DNA from: Microcoleus sp. FACHB-61
GTDB lineage: Bacteria > Cyanobacteriota > Cyanobacteriia > Cyanobacteriales > Microcoleaceae
Direction: 5' to 3'
Length of the DNA stretch: 64,000 bases
NCBI GenBank assembly: GCA_014695295.1
Contig: JACJNY010000057.1
Coordinates: 101,118 to 165,117 of the forward strand
Under the pieces are notes generated by a model. That model saw only the letters and a program-made list of their open reading frames with translations, was not told the DNA's origin and did no database searches. Positions 42,411 through 51,805 of the stretch are shown one piece after another. The position numbers and the translations under genes were made by a program. How positions within the stretch are numbered: position 1 is the first letter of the stretch; every line of letters begins with the position of its first letter.

Positions 42411-43769
42411 ATGCTGCCAATTCTATCAATTATCCCCTTAGCCCAAACCCCTCCCGCACCTCAAGAAATCCTCCAAATCCAAGAAGTGCGACCTCTCCCC
42501 GGAGAGTTAGACAACATACCAGTATTTAACAGCAACAGTCCAGAAGTAGTGCTGCAAGAAGGAATTTTGCTTTCGACATTTCCCCCGGATGGTAAAAAAT
42601 TTCCGGCGGCACATTTAAACTTTCCGTTTCACGGACGTTTCGACATATTTGCCCACCACATTGCCAAAGCCAATAACCCCGAAGATTTGCGAACGTTGTA
42701 TCAAGGAGTAATTGTTTACAATCCGGGCAGTAAACCTGTAACATTAGATATATTGCAAGCTGCGAGTTATCTCAGTCAACCCGATGCACCTTTTATTGAA
42801 TTGCCGCCGCAAGTCGATAATTCAAACAGTAATATTTACGCGGGGCCGGGAAGCCGCGCTGTGAATGATATTCTCAGAGGAAGGAGACAGTCTGACTTTG
42901 GGCCGGGGTTAATTATTCCACCGGGAAAAAGCCAATTGTTGATGAATCATCCGATACCGGTGCGGGGATTGGTACCGCCGCTAAACGGTCGATCGACCTT
43001 GATGCGGTTGCGGAGCGATGGTATAGTCTATGTTGCCAGTCTGGCGATGTTTGCCCGAGTTGACCCAGAGGGAAACGGACAGGGAAACGAGCGATCGCCC
43101 AATTTAGCAGAATGGCAAAACTTATTAGACAATGGTAATATAGCCGGGCCGCGCGATCGAACTCCCACACCGCCAGAAATCACCGAAGGTCAACTAATTT
43201 ACGGCCGAGTTGCCGGTGTAGCATTAGGTTCCGAATGGCGAGCACTTCTCTCAGACAACCAAGCCACATCAAACCTAGCAATTCCCCAACCCGGAACAGC
43301 ATTTTCCTACCCATTAAGCAGCCTCCCGCGCGGAATGCTGGGCACAAATCAAGTGCAAAGTGCGAGGATGCTAGTCCGCTACCCAGATACAGCATACCGC
43401 GCCCACGGCAATTACGGAATTCAATACAGTCTCAGCTTGCCACTGTACAATTTTACCAGCAAAAATCAAACTGTAACTGTCGCAATTCAAACTCCAATTA
43501 AGACAGACAAATTAACTTCAGGAGGACTTAGTTTTTTAGAACCTCCGGCACCTCAAACTTTTTTTAGGGGAACGGTCAGAGTGCGCTATACTGATGACAA
43601 TAAAGTGCCTCAAACTCGGTACGTGCATTTAGTGCAGCGGCGCGGACAGCAGGGGGAACCTTTGGTAAAATTAGAGATGAAATCAGGAGAAAAGCGACTT
43701 GTAGAAGTGGATTTTATTTATCCGCCCGATGCGTCGCCTCCGCAAGTTTTGACAGTGAAAACAAATTAA
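42411..43769 (+). CDS. DUF3370 family protein
   Basis: 452 residues from ATG 42411; the longer frame to 42273 is translated from a dispersed repeat (CTGCGCCCTCTGCGGTTA, ~42350-42377) and is rejected. The start 'MLPILSIIPLAQTPPAP' is followed by 'QEVRPLPGELDNIPVFNSN', 'GRFDIFAHHIAK' and 'LYQGVIVYNPGSKPVTLDIL', the DUF3370 pattern of cyanobacterial, probably exported, proteins of unknown function. The short hydrophobic N-terminus may be a weak or misplaced signal peptide, with the repeat possibly having replaced the original upstream sequence. Confidence 0.82.
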   Translation: MLPILSIIPLAQTPPAPQEILQIQEVRPLPGELDNIPVFNSNSPEVVLQEGILLSTFPPDGKKFPAAHLNFPFHGRFDIFAHHIAKANNPEDLRTLYQGVIVYNPGSKPVTLDILQAASYLSQPDAPFIELPPQVDNSNSNIYAGPGSRAVNDILRGRRQSDFGPGLIIPPGKSQLLMNHPIPVRGLVPPLNGRSTLMRLRSDGIVYVASLAMFARVDPEGNGQGNERSPNLAEWQNLLDNGNIAGPRDRTPTPPEITEGQLIYGRVAGVALGSEWRALLSDNQATSNLAIPQPGTAFSYPLSSLPRGMLGTNQVQSARMLVRYPDTAYRAHGNYGIQYSLSLPLYNFTSKNQTVTVAIQTPIKTDKLTSGGLSFLEPPAPQTFFRGTVRVRYTDDNKVPQTRYVHLVQRRGQQGEPLVKLEMKSGEKRLVEVDFIYPPDASPPQVLTVKTN

Positions 43770-43891
43770 ATTTGATCAGCCACTACGAGTAGACAGACGC
43801 CTACAAAGACAATGCGTAATTAACCAGATTTGTTTTTATTTTTGCGCTGCGCGGAATTGATTTGTCCCTAGTTGCTATCGGCAAAAAAAAG

Positions 43892-44275
43892 ATGAACTTA
43901 TCAAAAAAATTCTGGATTATTGCTTGTTTTGTGTACGTTTTAATTCTTCTCAGTATCATGCTTTTAGCAGATACGGGGAACTTAGTCAACTTTCCTCTCG
44001 CTCATCCGCCTTATGACAAACTCGGCCACTTTATTTTGTACGGAATAGCATCTTTTCTGTGCCATAGAGCAACGGGCAAAAAAAACATGAATTTGTTTAA
44101 TTATTCAATTCCTTTCGGCCCCGCAATTTTTACTATTTTCACTGCTGCGGAAGAAATGCTGCAAGCGATTTTACCAAATCGTAGTGCTAGTCTTGAAGAT
44201 TTTTTATTTAGTTTTTGCGGGATTGCAGTTTTTTATTGGATTGGAGAAGTTTGGGATAGAAAAAAAGGGAATTGA
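43892..44275 (+). CDS. VanZ-like membrane protein
   Basis: 127 residues from ATG 43892, with three to four hydrophobic helices: 'IIACFVYVLILLSIMLLADT', 'KLGHFILYGIASFLCHRATG', 'ILPNRSASLEDFLFSFCGIA'. The 'DKLGHFxxYxxxA' and 'E..Q...PxRxxxxxDFLxNxxG' pattern is VanZ-like. Function in cyanobacteria unknown. The gene is followed directly by a double copy of the 9-mer repeat module. Confidence 0.75.
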   Translation: MNLSKKFWIIACFVYVLILLSIMLLADTGNLVNFPLAHPPYDKLGHFILYGIASFLCHRATGKKNMNLFNYSIPFGPAIFTIFTAAEEMLQAILPNRSASLEDFLFSFCGIAVFYWIGEVWDRKKGN

Positions 44276-44283
44276 TGATATAG

Positions 44284-44412
44284 AAGGAAGTTCGGCAACG
44301 GATTCTGTAACGGATGTAACGGATGTAACGGATGTAACGGATGTCAGGAAGAAGGAAGTTCGGCAACGGATTCTGTAACGGATGTAACGGATGTCAGGAA
44401 GAAGGAAGAATG
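44284..44412. repeat. Double 9-mer repeat module
   Basis: Two tandem copies of GGAAGTTCGGCAACGGATT: the first followed by four TAACGGATG units (44308-44343), the second by two (44376-44393), each ending GTCAGGAAGAAGG. Same family as 9561 and 32661. The 3' end of the minus-strand fragment 44394-44600 is built from it. Confidence 0.88.
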
Positions 44413-44600
44413 AAGTTTGTAGGGTGTGCAATGAGCATCGGTTGACGAGTGTCAGCAACTTTTGTCGATGGTGACTCTGCCCGCACGGGTAAAGAGATAT
44501 GTGCAGCATAAACTGGAGCAACTGTCAATACGCTGGCTGCTGCTGCCGCAGTTAGATTTGATTTTTTTTTAACTTGTTTAAGATTAGCAATTAACCGGGA
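44394..44600 (-). pseudogene. Possible remnant of a small exported protein
   Basis: A minus-strand frame without usable start reads 'VKKKSNLTAAAAASVLTVAP' then 'VYAAHISLPVRAESPSTKVA', which looks like a signal peptide and a short mature part. It ends in repeat-derived codons. The only start codons in frame lie inside the DUF4335 gene. It may be a relic, or a real gene with a non-standard start. Confidence 0.25.
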
Positions 44601-44631
44601 TTTCCCATCTCGACAATGTGTTGGAGAGCGT

Positions 44632-46206
44632 TCAATCACTCTCTTCCAAAAAGGTTTGTACTCGACCGTTCGGTCGCAAAACCACTCGAATTTTCGGGTT
44701 TTTTCCATTAGAAACGGCAGAAACAAACGGCTCGCCGGCTAATGGCATATTAATTTGCTCGATATAATCTGCTGCTGCTTTTCCCATCGGCACAATACTT
44801 TGAACTGACCCAGTTTCATCGATCAGCACGCTGTATTCCAAAGTTTGTTCCATTCCTTCTGGAGGCTTCCAGCGTTCCTCAAAGTAAGTTCTAGCTTCTG
44901 AAACTTGAGGAACTGTATCAAATAAAGTGCGGTTTTTTTTGCTCGCCGCCACCTCGTTGTTATCCTCAGACTCCGCTGGCGGTGGAGCGTCCTCAAGAGC
45001 TGGGAGTTCGGTACTGGCGGGGGGGACAATCGGCTCGATGGGGCTGGGGAAGGGTTGCGGCGGGGGAACTGGAAATCGGGAAGCAGACAGGGAGGGCGGC
45101 AGGGGGGGCGGTACGGCGGGAGCTAGTCTCGGCGGTAGGGGGGGCAGCACGTAGGGTACTGGTGCGGGTGCTTGGGGGGCGGAAATGGGCGGTTCTTCGG
45201 GGGCGGGAATAGTGATTGTTGACCCTTGAGGGAATGCTGGGGCGCTCTGTGGGGCGCTGGCTGCGCTGCCGTTGGGGGGAAATAGCAGGGGTGGCTGCTG
45301 GATGGGGCTGGGTCTGTTGGTGGGGGGAGTTGGGGCGAGGGCGATGGGAGGTAAGCTGGGGCTGGGGGAGGCGGCGGTGTTGAGGGGGGGGGGCGGCAGC
45401 GGTGGTAAACCGGGTGTGGCTGCCGGTGTTGGTGCTGGAGGTGTCGGTAGGGCGGGAACTGGACTGGGGGAGACGCCTGCAGCTAGCTGGGGGTTTCCTG
45501 GATCGGGGGCGGGAGCGGGGGCTGTGGCGGTTTGCGGGGAGGTGGCGGCCCGATCGAGCATTTTGATAATTCCTGTCGTCAGGCCGGCGCTGGCGACCAG
45601 CAATGCTGCCACCTTGAGCCAAGGTGAGGACAGCGGCCGTCGGGGTTCGCGGTTGAGGTTGGGAAGCGCGATCACTTCGGCGGCGCAGTCATCTAGTGCT
45701 GTGGCCAAGTCAAACAGTTGCAGGGTGCTCAAGGGAACTACTGGCCCGGATTCTGCGGCGCTCAAAGAGCCTAAAAACAAGTTGTGGGCGAGCAAGCCGC
45801 GGGGCTCTAAGCGGGGGGGAACCGGAAGGTAGGCAGTGTTCGGGGCGGAGGTTGCTAGTTCGGAAGTGTGGACGGCTCGATCGAATAGGACGGCGTTACG
45901 CGCGGCTTCTGGCGAGTCTGGCCCTGCAGCGGTACGGCCGGTTTGAGAGTTGAGGTTGCTTTCCCAATCGCGGGATTGGCCGAGCAAGTTTTGGACGTAG
46001 GTGCTGACAGCTTCGTGGAGGGTTTCGAGTTGAATTCGATCGCCCCTGAGAGTAACGTGTTGGGTATCTGGCAGCCTGGGGTCGTCGAGTCGCAGCTCGA
46101 AACTTAAAGATTTAAACACGGGTTGGCCCGCCCAGCGAGATAGAGGCGAACTTTTGGCTGTAATTTCCAGCGTGCAAGTGGGGGGCGTGTACCGTTTGAG
46201 AACCAT
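44632..46206 (-). CDS. DUF4335 family protein with a proline-rich region
   Basis: 524 residues. The N-terminal ~195 match DUF4335 ('RYTPPTCTLEITAK', 'LSFELRLDDPRLPD', 'VTLRGDRIQLETLHEAVSTY'). One hydrophobic segment follows near 199-217 ('KVAALLVASAGLTTGIIKML'). About 230 residues of Pro/Ala/Ser-rich sequence come next, then a ~90-residue C-terminal domain ('ARTYFEERWKPPEGMEQTLE', 'SVLIDETGSVQSIVPMG') resembling a TonB-like C-terminal fold. Probably single-pass, with the Pro-rich arm spanning the periplasm (inference). The DUF3038 gene is 200 bp upstream on the same strand; the two families usually occur together. Confidence 0.82.
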   Translation of the reverse strand: MVLKRYTPPTCTLEITAKSSPLSRWAGQPVFKSLSFELRLDDPRLPDTQHVTLRGDRIQLETLHEAVSTYVQNLLGQSRDWESNLNSQTGRTAAGPDSPEAARNAVLFDRAVHTSELATSAPNTAYLPVPPRLEPRGLLAHNLFLGSLSAAESGPVVPLSTLQLFDLATALDDCAAEVIALPNLNREPRRPLSSPWLKVAALLVASAGLTTGIIKMLDRAATSPQTATAPAPAPDPGNPQLAAGVSPSPVPALPTPPAPTPAATPGLPPLPPPPLNTAASPSPSLPPIALAPTPPTNRPSPIQQPPLLFPPNGSAASAPQSAPAFPQGSTITIPAPEEPPISAPQAPAPVPYVLPPLPPRLAPAVPPPLPPSLSASRFPVPPPQPFPSPIEPIVPPASTELPALEDAPPPAESEDNNEVAASKKNRTLFDTVPQVSEARTYFEERWKPPEGMEQTLEYSVLIDETGSVQSIVPMGKAAADYIEQINMPLAGEPFVSAVSNGKNPKIRVVLRPNGRVQTFLEESD

Positions 46207-46305
46207 AGCGAAGAAGGAAGAAGGAAGAGGGAAGAAGGAAGAAGGAAGAGGGAATAACTATCTTTTATCTGATATTTTGCAGCATTCTTAACAAGCTTTT
46301 TTAGC

Positions 46306-46368
46306 AACAGGCAAGATGCCTGTTCCACAACAAATAAATTTTTTGGTGGAACAGGCATCTTGCCTGTT
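46306..46368. repeat. Perfect 23-bp inverted repeat (GGCATCTTGCC family)
   Basis: Arms 46306-46328 and 46346-46368 are perfectly complementary over 23 bp, with a 17-nt AT-rich loop. The core is GGCAAGATGCC. It lies between the DUF3038 and DUF4335 genes. A purine tract of GAAGGAAGAGG units (46206-46252) sits on one side. Confidence 0.92.
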
Positions 46369-46405
46369 CCGGATCTTTGTCATTCTCGTTCCCATTATGC
46401 TTAGC

Positions 46406-47011
46406 TTAATTTTTAGCGCGGTCTAGAAGAGCCAGCCAGAGGCGGCGGTGGCCGCCGGGACTGCTGTAAAACAGCAAATCGATCAGGAGTTTGAGGGCCA
46501 AATCACTCAGTTCTCGGGCAGATAAATTTTCTGCATCTTCCATGCGCGAGCCATAAGTGTTGCTGAACCTGTCAATATAATCTCCCAGCAAAGCGATTGT
46601 GTGAGGTTCGCGGTTTTGCTCTGCCATTTGTTCGAGCAAAGCAACAGCGCGGCGGATTAAAGGTTGGTGCTGTTTTGCCAAATGACAGCTTATCAAAACG
46701 AGCGATCGAGCTTCCTCCACATCGAGTTTTTTGCGCCCTCCGTGGCCTTTCCGCAGCGGGTTAGATTGGCGCAGCCGCCACAAAGCTACCCGATCGGCTA
46801 CCATTGGCTCTAAATTCAGTTCGGCTGCTACCTTGAGCATCGCCTCTGAGCCAATTTCTGCCAGTGCTTCTAGGGCTAACAGCACTAAATCCAGTTGGGC
46901 TTTAATGTTGTCCAACTGGGTAGGTTCTGGTGCTTTTTGGGTCAATTCTTCCCAGTTGGGAGATTGGCCCCTTTCGTTTGTGGGAGCGGAGGGCTTTACG
47001 GTCGAGCGCAT
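46406..47011 (-). CDS. DUF3038 family protein
   Basis: 201 residues, all-helical. 'LDNIKAQLDLVLLALEALAE', 'EPMVADRVALWRLRQSNPLR' and 'HRRLWLALLDRAKN' at the end fit DUF3038, a cyanobacterial family of unknown function encoded with DUF4335. No signal or membrane segment. First gene of the likely pair. Confidence 0.83.
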   Translation of the reverse strand: MRSTVKPSAPTNERGQSPNWEELTQKAPEPTQLDNIKAQLDLVLLALEALAEIGSEAMLKVAAELNLEPMVADRVALWRLRQSNPLRKGHGGRKKLDVEEARSLVLISCHLAKQHQPLIRRAVALLEQMAEQNREPHTIALLGDYIDRFSNTYGSRMEDAENLSARELSDLALKLLIDLLFYSSPGGHRRLWLALLDRAKN

Positions 47012-47262
47012 GGCTTCAGCACGGGAAATTAAGACAGGTTGAGGCAGGATATCAAACAGTATGCAGTGATGAAAGCTTTGCGGCCTGTGGGCAACAGCAC
47101 ATCTGTTAATTTGTCTCCATAGCTCGTTGCTTTGATTCCGGCAATCCTAACTGCTGGACGGAGTTGCGGGTTAAAAGTTGCGGCTTCAAGTTCGATCGAT
47201 CGCAATCCGCAAAACCCAGAAATTTTTACTTCTAACCATGCTACGCCACCGGCTGCCACAAA

Positions 47263-49992
47263 TCAATGTAAATAAGCGATCGTCACACCTGCACCTCCTT
47301 CTTTTTGACTGGCGAGCTCAAAGCGGGAAACCTGCGGGTGATTCGCGAGGAACTCGTGAACGCCGCGCCGCAACTGTCCCGTACCTTTGCCGTGAATTAT
47401 CCACAGCACTCCGTATTCCACGGCCTTGGAAAGAGCTCTGTCTATTTCGATTTCCGCGTCTGAGACTCTCGCACCCCGTAGGTCGATCGTATTATTAGCA
47501 GTGCGAATGGCAATTTCGGGATTGGGTTTTGGAGGTTCTGACGCTGCTTGCTTGGCTTTAGCCGTAGCGACTGCTTGTGCTTGGGCTGCCGCCTTGGCTA
47601 ATTGAGCTTTAGTTTCCGGTTTTTGACCGTCGAGGGATTCAATTTCTCCCAGTTTGACAGTCATTTTCATAATCCCAAACCGAACGCTCAACTCTTCGTT
47701 CGCGTCGGGGCCGCTGAGCACTTCGGCGGTTTGGCCCAAGCTGGGAATGCGGATGCGATCGCCCACTTTCGGCATAAAACTCGGTTTGGGTTTAGCCGGT
47801 TGTTGCCGAGAAGGCAGGTGTTTTTCAGAAATTTGATTTAAGGTATCTGTCGCTTGTTGGGCATTTTGAGCCGTCTGGTTGCCCGACTGCAAGCGACGAA
47901 TGATTTGAGCAATTTCTGATTTTGCCGACCCTATCGCCTCATTTACTGCCACTTCCTGAGCTATTTTTAGTTCTCGCTCCCGCTCTTGCAAAGCGGCTGC
48001 TTTTTGAGAAACTTCTCTGTGCAGTTTTTCGGTTTGGTGTAGCAGTTGAGTTGCTTCTCTGGCCTTGGTTTCCTGTTTCCGGCGCTGTGCTTCGAGTCCA
48101 GCAATCACTTGATTGACATCTTGAGACGCTCCCCCCACATAGGTTTGAGCTTCTTCGACTATGGATGGTAGCAAACCGAGTCTTTTGGCAATGGTGAGGG
48201 CGTTGGAACGTCCGGGAATTCCCCACAGCAAGCGATAGGTTGGCTGCATGGAATTGTCGTCAAATTCTACTGAGGCATTTTCAAAGCGGGAGTCTTGATA
48301 TTTGAGGGCTTTGAGTTCGCCAAAGTGGGTAGTTGCAACTGTTAATAGGGAATGTTGGGCGAGGTATTGCAACAGGGCGATCGCCAATGCACTGCCTTCT
48401 GAGGGGTCTGTACCCGCTCCTACTTCGTCTAACAAAACTAAAGATTTGGGAATTGGTAATTGGGAATTGGTAATTGGGATTTGGGGTTGGGGAACTTGTA
48501 ATTTAGGTTTGAGAATTGGGAGAGCAGAAACAGTGTTCTGTGTATCTGTGACTTCTTGGTCTTGCTGTTGGGAATTAGTAATTGAAAGGTTTGAATTTTC
48601 TTCCCCTTCCGCCTGCGATTTATTGTGTAAAACTTCTAAAATGCGGCTGATGCGGCGGATATGGCCGGAGAAAGTAGACAAACTTTGCTGCAAAGATTGT
48701 TCGTCACCAATATCGGCCAAAATATTGTCGAACCAAGGCAATTCTACGGGTTCGCGGGCGGCAACAAACATTCCTGCTTTCGCCATTAAAGCTGCCAATC
48801 CCAAGGTTTTGAGGGTGACAGTTTTGCCGCCAGTGTTGGGGCCGGTGATGGCGACGACGCGGATGTGCGGCCCGATCGTTAGATCGACCGGCACGACTGG
48901 AAAGCCTTGCTCGTGCTGTTGCTGCCAAACTAATAAAGGATGGCGCAACTGGCGCAGGGTAATTTGCGATCGCAGGTTGCGAATTAATAATTGACTGTTT
49001 TCTGAGTTTTCCTCATCTTCTTTTTCTTCTTTTTCCTCATCTTCTTTTTCAGGATTTTTTAATGCTAATTCTGGCTCTCCCAATTCGATAAATTTCGGAG
49101 GGTTTGCTTGCAGCCAATAACTGTAACGCGCTTTAGCGGCGGCTAAATCTAAAGTTGTAACTACAACCACCAATCTGTCTAAATCGGGTTTTACTGCTGC
49201 GACTTGCTCGGTGAGGGCGCGGCGGACTGCTTCTTCTTCAGCTTGTTCTTGCCTGAGCAACTGCCGCATTTGGTTGTTAAGATTGACTGTGCTGTGGGGC
49301 TCTACGTACAGTGTCGCGCCGCTGGCCGAGGAGTCGTGAACGATGCCCGGTATGGCATCTTTTTGGGGAGCTTTGACGGGAATGACAAAGCGTCCGCTTC
49401 TTTGGGTAATTAGCTGTTCTTGTACGGCGTTGGATTGGCGCTGCAAAATCCCCTGCAATATTTGATAAATGCGATCGCGCAACTGTCGCATTTGAACTCT
49501 AATTCCTGCTAATTTAGGAGTGGCTCTGTCTGCTACTTGAGCGCGATCGTCTATACAGCGATGGATTTCTTGCTCTAGTTCGGGATAAGTCCGCAATTGG
49601 GCTGCCAGTTCTTTGAGCGTCGGCACATCTGGCTGAACATCAATTACCCGGCGCAATTGCCTTGCTCCGGCGAGGGTAGTAGCAATCCCCAGCAATTCTT
49701 CGCCGCTGAGCAAACCTTGGAGTTCGGCTCGCTGCAGGGAAGTGCCGATGTCTTGGATTCCTTCAAAACTCAAAGCACCGCCAGCGCGGCTCTCTAACTG
49801 ATAAGCTTCCTGAGTTTGGGCTAGGAGTTCTGCTGTTTGAGCTTGATTTGCCGGAATTTGGAGGTCTAGGGCGGCGGCGACGCCGAGTTTGGTCGCAGCG
49901 AAGGTAGCCAAGTGCTGACACAGGCGCGGCCATTCTAATAGTTCTAGTGTTTCGGATTGAATCAAAGTTGAGGTGGTGTTGGTAATTGGCAT
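47263..49992 (-). CDS. mutS2: MutS2 family DNA/ribosome-acting ATPase
   Basis: 909 residues, against ~790-820 usual. It has the MutS core, ATP-binding 'AITGPNTGGKTVTLKTLGLA' (381-400; P-loop 384-391), Walker B 'LVLLDEVGAGTDPSEGSALA' (518 onward), a long coiled coil ('QRRKQETKAREATQLLHQTE') and a C-terminal Smr endonuclease domain ('IDLRGARV', 'IIHGKGTGQLRRGVHEFL'). MutS2 suppresses recombination or rescues collided ribosomes, depending on species. Two extra blocks: an acidic run at ~312-336 ('NPEKEDEEKEEKEDEENSEN') and residues ~457-515 just before Walker B, encoded by the CAATT-type repeat. Both keep the frame. Confidence 0.93.
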   Translation of the reverse strand: MPITNTTSTLIQSETLELLEWPRLCQHLATFAATKLGVAAALDLQIPANQAQTAELLAQTQEAYQLESRAGGALSFEGIQDIGTSLQRAELQGLLSGEELLGIATTLAGARQLRRVIDVQPDVPTLKELAAQLRTYPELEQEIHRCIDDRAQVADRATPKLAGIRVQMRQLRDRIYQILQGILQRQSNAVQEQLITQRSGRFVIPVKAPQKDAIPGIVHDSSASGATLYVEPHSTVNLNNQMRQLLRQEQAEEEAVRRALTEQVAAVKPDLDRLVVVVTTLDLAAAKARYSYWLQANPPKFIELGEPELALKNPEKEDEEKEEKEDEENSENSQLLIRNLRSQITLRQLRHPLLVWQQQHEQGFPVVPVDLTIGPHIRVVAITGPNTGGKTVTLKTLGLAALMAKAGMFVAAREPVELPWFDNILADIGDEQSLQQSLSTFSGHIRRISRILEVLHNKSQAEGEENSNLSITNSQQQDQEVTDTQNTVSALPILKPKLQVPQPQIPITNSQLPIPKSLVLLDEVGAGTDPSEGSALAIALLQYLAQHSLLTVATTHFGELKALKYQDSRFENASVEFDDNSMQPTYRLLWGIPGRSNALTIAKRLGLLPSIVEEAQTYVGGASQDVNQVIAGLEAQRRKQETKAREATQLLHQTEKLHREVSQKAAALQERERELKIAQEVAVNEAIGSAKSEIAQIIRRLQSGNQTAQNAQQATDTLNQISEKHLPSRQQPAKPKPSFMPKVGDRIRIPSLGQTAEVLSGPDANEELSVRFGIMKMTVKLGEIESLDGQKPETKAQLAKAAAQAQAVATAKAKQAASEPPKPNPEIAIRTANNTIDLRGARVSDAEIEIDRALSKAVEYGVLWIIHGKGTGQLRRGVHEFLANHPQVSRFELASQKEGGAGVTIAYLH
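48448..48624. repeat. CAATT/NSQLPI repeat inserted in mutS2
   Basis: Plus strand reads TTGGGAATTGGTAATTGGGA and related units, the same family as the intergenic AATTACCAATTCCCCATT array at 9652-9735. In the mutS2 frame it encodes 'ITNSQLPIPK' and related text between 'ISRILEVL' and the Walker B strand. Confidence 0.85.
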
Positions 49993-50557
49993 TCCCAGGC
50001 GCTGACCTAGAAGGTTAATTAGACGATACTATTAATCAATTCTTCGGATAATTTTTGATAACCCACAGTAGAATAAGGGTTCGAGCGCAATATGCCTGCA
50101 CAGGACAACGCTGACTACAAACTCAAAACCTAAGTTCAACTGTGCGGGTTCGGAACCTTGCTAAACCGGGTTTCTTGGTAAATTTCTCGTGACTTGTCGC
50201 CAAACTCGTAGAAACCGGGTTTCTCGCCTATGGACGCGGGCCATGAAATTGTCCGAAGTATTGATTGATTAATTTTAAAGTTTTTTTATTGTTTCCGGGC
50301 GCAACTTGAGGAAGATTTAGGAGAGTTCTCAGCAGTCAGAAGGCAGAAAGCTGTTATTTAAAAGCCCCATTACTAAGGCGAGATTTTGCTTTTTTGCGTT
50401 GCACGTCTAAAATTATACCTTCTATCGAGCTATTTTTGCGTTTGAGGGAACTGGCATGGGCTGTTTTTTGTGGGATTGAACAATTTGGGAATTTTAAATA
50501 TGTCGGCGCAATTGTCGCGGTTGTATCCTAAAAAGTAATTGTGGAGCTGGTAGAAGT
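49993..50557. other. Intergenic region upstream of the receiver-kinase gene
   Basis: About 565 bp between divergent genes (mutS2 minus, receiver-kinase plus). It holds two copies of AAACCGGGTTTCT (50163-50175 and 50212-50224), a palindromic repeat in this kind of genome. AT-rich DNA follows to 50557 and probably contains promoters for the receiver-kinase; no small ORF or clear RNA gene was seen. Confidence 0.5.
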
Positions 50558-51805
50558 ATGGCAAAGATTCTGGCGATGATCGCGGATGCTGTGACTGTTG
50601 AAGTCGTGCAAGAGTTGCTGGGGAGGGAGGAACATGAGGTGAGAATCGCTCCCGACGGTAATGAGGGTTTAGACTTGGCGAGGGAATTTTCGCCGGATGT
50701 GATAATTTGCGACGGGACTTCGCCTCAAATCAACTTTTTGGAGGTGTGCCGGCTGGTGAAAGCCGATCGAGAATTGGCTACAGCCTATTTTATTCTGCTG
50801 ACAACAGCCGATCGCTTTGAAGAAGCCCAAGAAGTGGACGCGCCCTTTGACGATTTTCTGTTTAAACCGATAGTTAAGCAGGAGTTGTTGGGGCGGGTGC
50901 GCGCGTCTAAGCGATCGCGCGAGTTGAGGGCGCAGTTGGCGCTCACCCAGCAACAATTGCAACTGTCGCGCGATCCAATGCTGCAAAGTGAAAAAATGTC
51001 TCTTTTAGGCGAATTGGTATCTGGTATCGCCCACGAAATTAACAACCCCATTACTTTTATTTACAGCAATCTAACTCACGTCCAAAGCTACGCTAGCGAT
51101 TTAATAGAATTGCTGCGCTTGTATCAAAAAGAGCTAGTCAATCCCGGAGCGGAAATTCTGCAAAAACAGCAAGATATGGATGTGGAATTCGTTCTCGACG
51201 ATTTATTAAAAATTGTGAGTTCCATGCGTACCGGGAGCGATCGCATCCGCCAAATAATCTTGTCCCTACAGGATTTTTCCCGCAGCGATCGGTCGGGCTG
51301 GCAGTTATTCGATGTTTCCGACGGTTTAGAAAATACTCTGTTGTTGTTGCAGCACCGCTTGCCGGCTCGGGAGGGAAGGCGAGACATCAAGGTGATGAAA
51401 GAATTCGGCAATTTGCCACAGATTGAGTGTTATGCAGGTCTGCTCAATCAAGCTTTTCTGAATATTATCAATCACGCGATCGATACTTTGGAAGAGTCGG
51501 CTCAAGAGTTGGAGGAGTTGGAATCAATCAAATTTAAGCCTGTGATTTTGATTACCACTCAGGTAATCGATGCTCAGCGGATTTCTATTGAAATTGCTGA
51601 TAACGACATGGCAATCAGCAAAGATATCACAGCGCAAATTTCTGACCCATTTTTGGTAGCAAAACCTGCGGAACCAACCATCCCCTCGGGACTTGCTGTC
51701 AGCTATCGGATAATTGTAGAGCAGCACAAAGGAGAGTTCAAGTGTTTTTCGGAACCGGGTAAAGGTACTAGATTTCTGATAGAACTTCCGCTGCGTCACA
51801 GTTAA
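50558..51805 (+). CDS. Histidine kinase with N-terminal receiver domain
   Basis: 415 residues. The N-terminal receiver domain (1-~120) has phospho-acceptor Asp52 ('VIICDGTSPQ') and Lys103 ('LFKP'). It is followed by a coiled-coil linker and HisKA with His159 in 'SGIAHEINNPITFIYS'. The C-terminal ATPase domain has the N box 'LNQAFLNIINHAIDTLEE' but a changed G1 box ('IADNDMAISKD' instead of DxGxGI); the final 'GKGTRFLIELP' is normal. ATP binding may be weak or unusual. No membrane segment. No partner regulator adjacent. Confidence 0.85.
   Translation: MAKILAMIADAVTVEVVQELLGREEHEVRIAPDGNEGLDLAREFSPDVIICDGTSPQINFLEVCRLVKADRELATAYFILLTTADRFEEAQEVDAPFDDFLFKPIVKQELLGRVRASKRSRELRAQLALTQQQLQLSRDPMLQSEKMSLLGELVSGIAHEINNPITFIYSNLTHVQSYASDLIELLRLYQKELVNPGAEILQKQQDMDVEFVLDDLLKIVSSMRTGSDRIRQIILSLQDFSRSDRSGWQLFDVSDGLENTLLLLQHRLPAREGRRDIKVMKEFGNLPQIECYAGLLNQAFLNIINHAIDTLEESAQELEELESIKFKPVILITTQVIDAQRISIEIADNDMAISKDITAQISDPFLVAKPAEPTIPSGLAVSYRIIVEQHKGEFKCFSEPGKGTRFLIELPLRHS

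Noticed and set aside
44993..45832. Several long frames on both strands in the proline-rich part of the DUF4335 gene
   Set aside because: Low-complexity GC-rich DNA keeps all frames open; only the DUF4335 frame has conserved domains at both ends.
47029..47259. Minus-strand 76-codon frame between the DUF3038 gene and mutS2
   Set aside because: No recognisable pattern, no ribosome binding site, and composition like spacer DNA.
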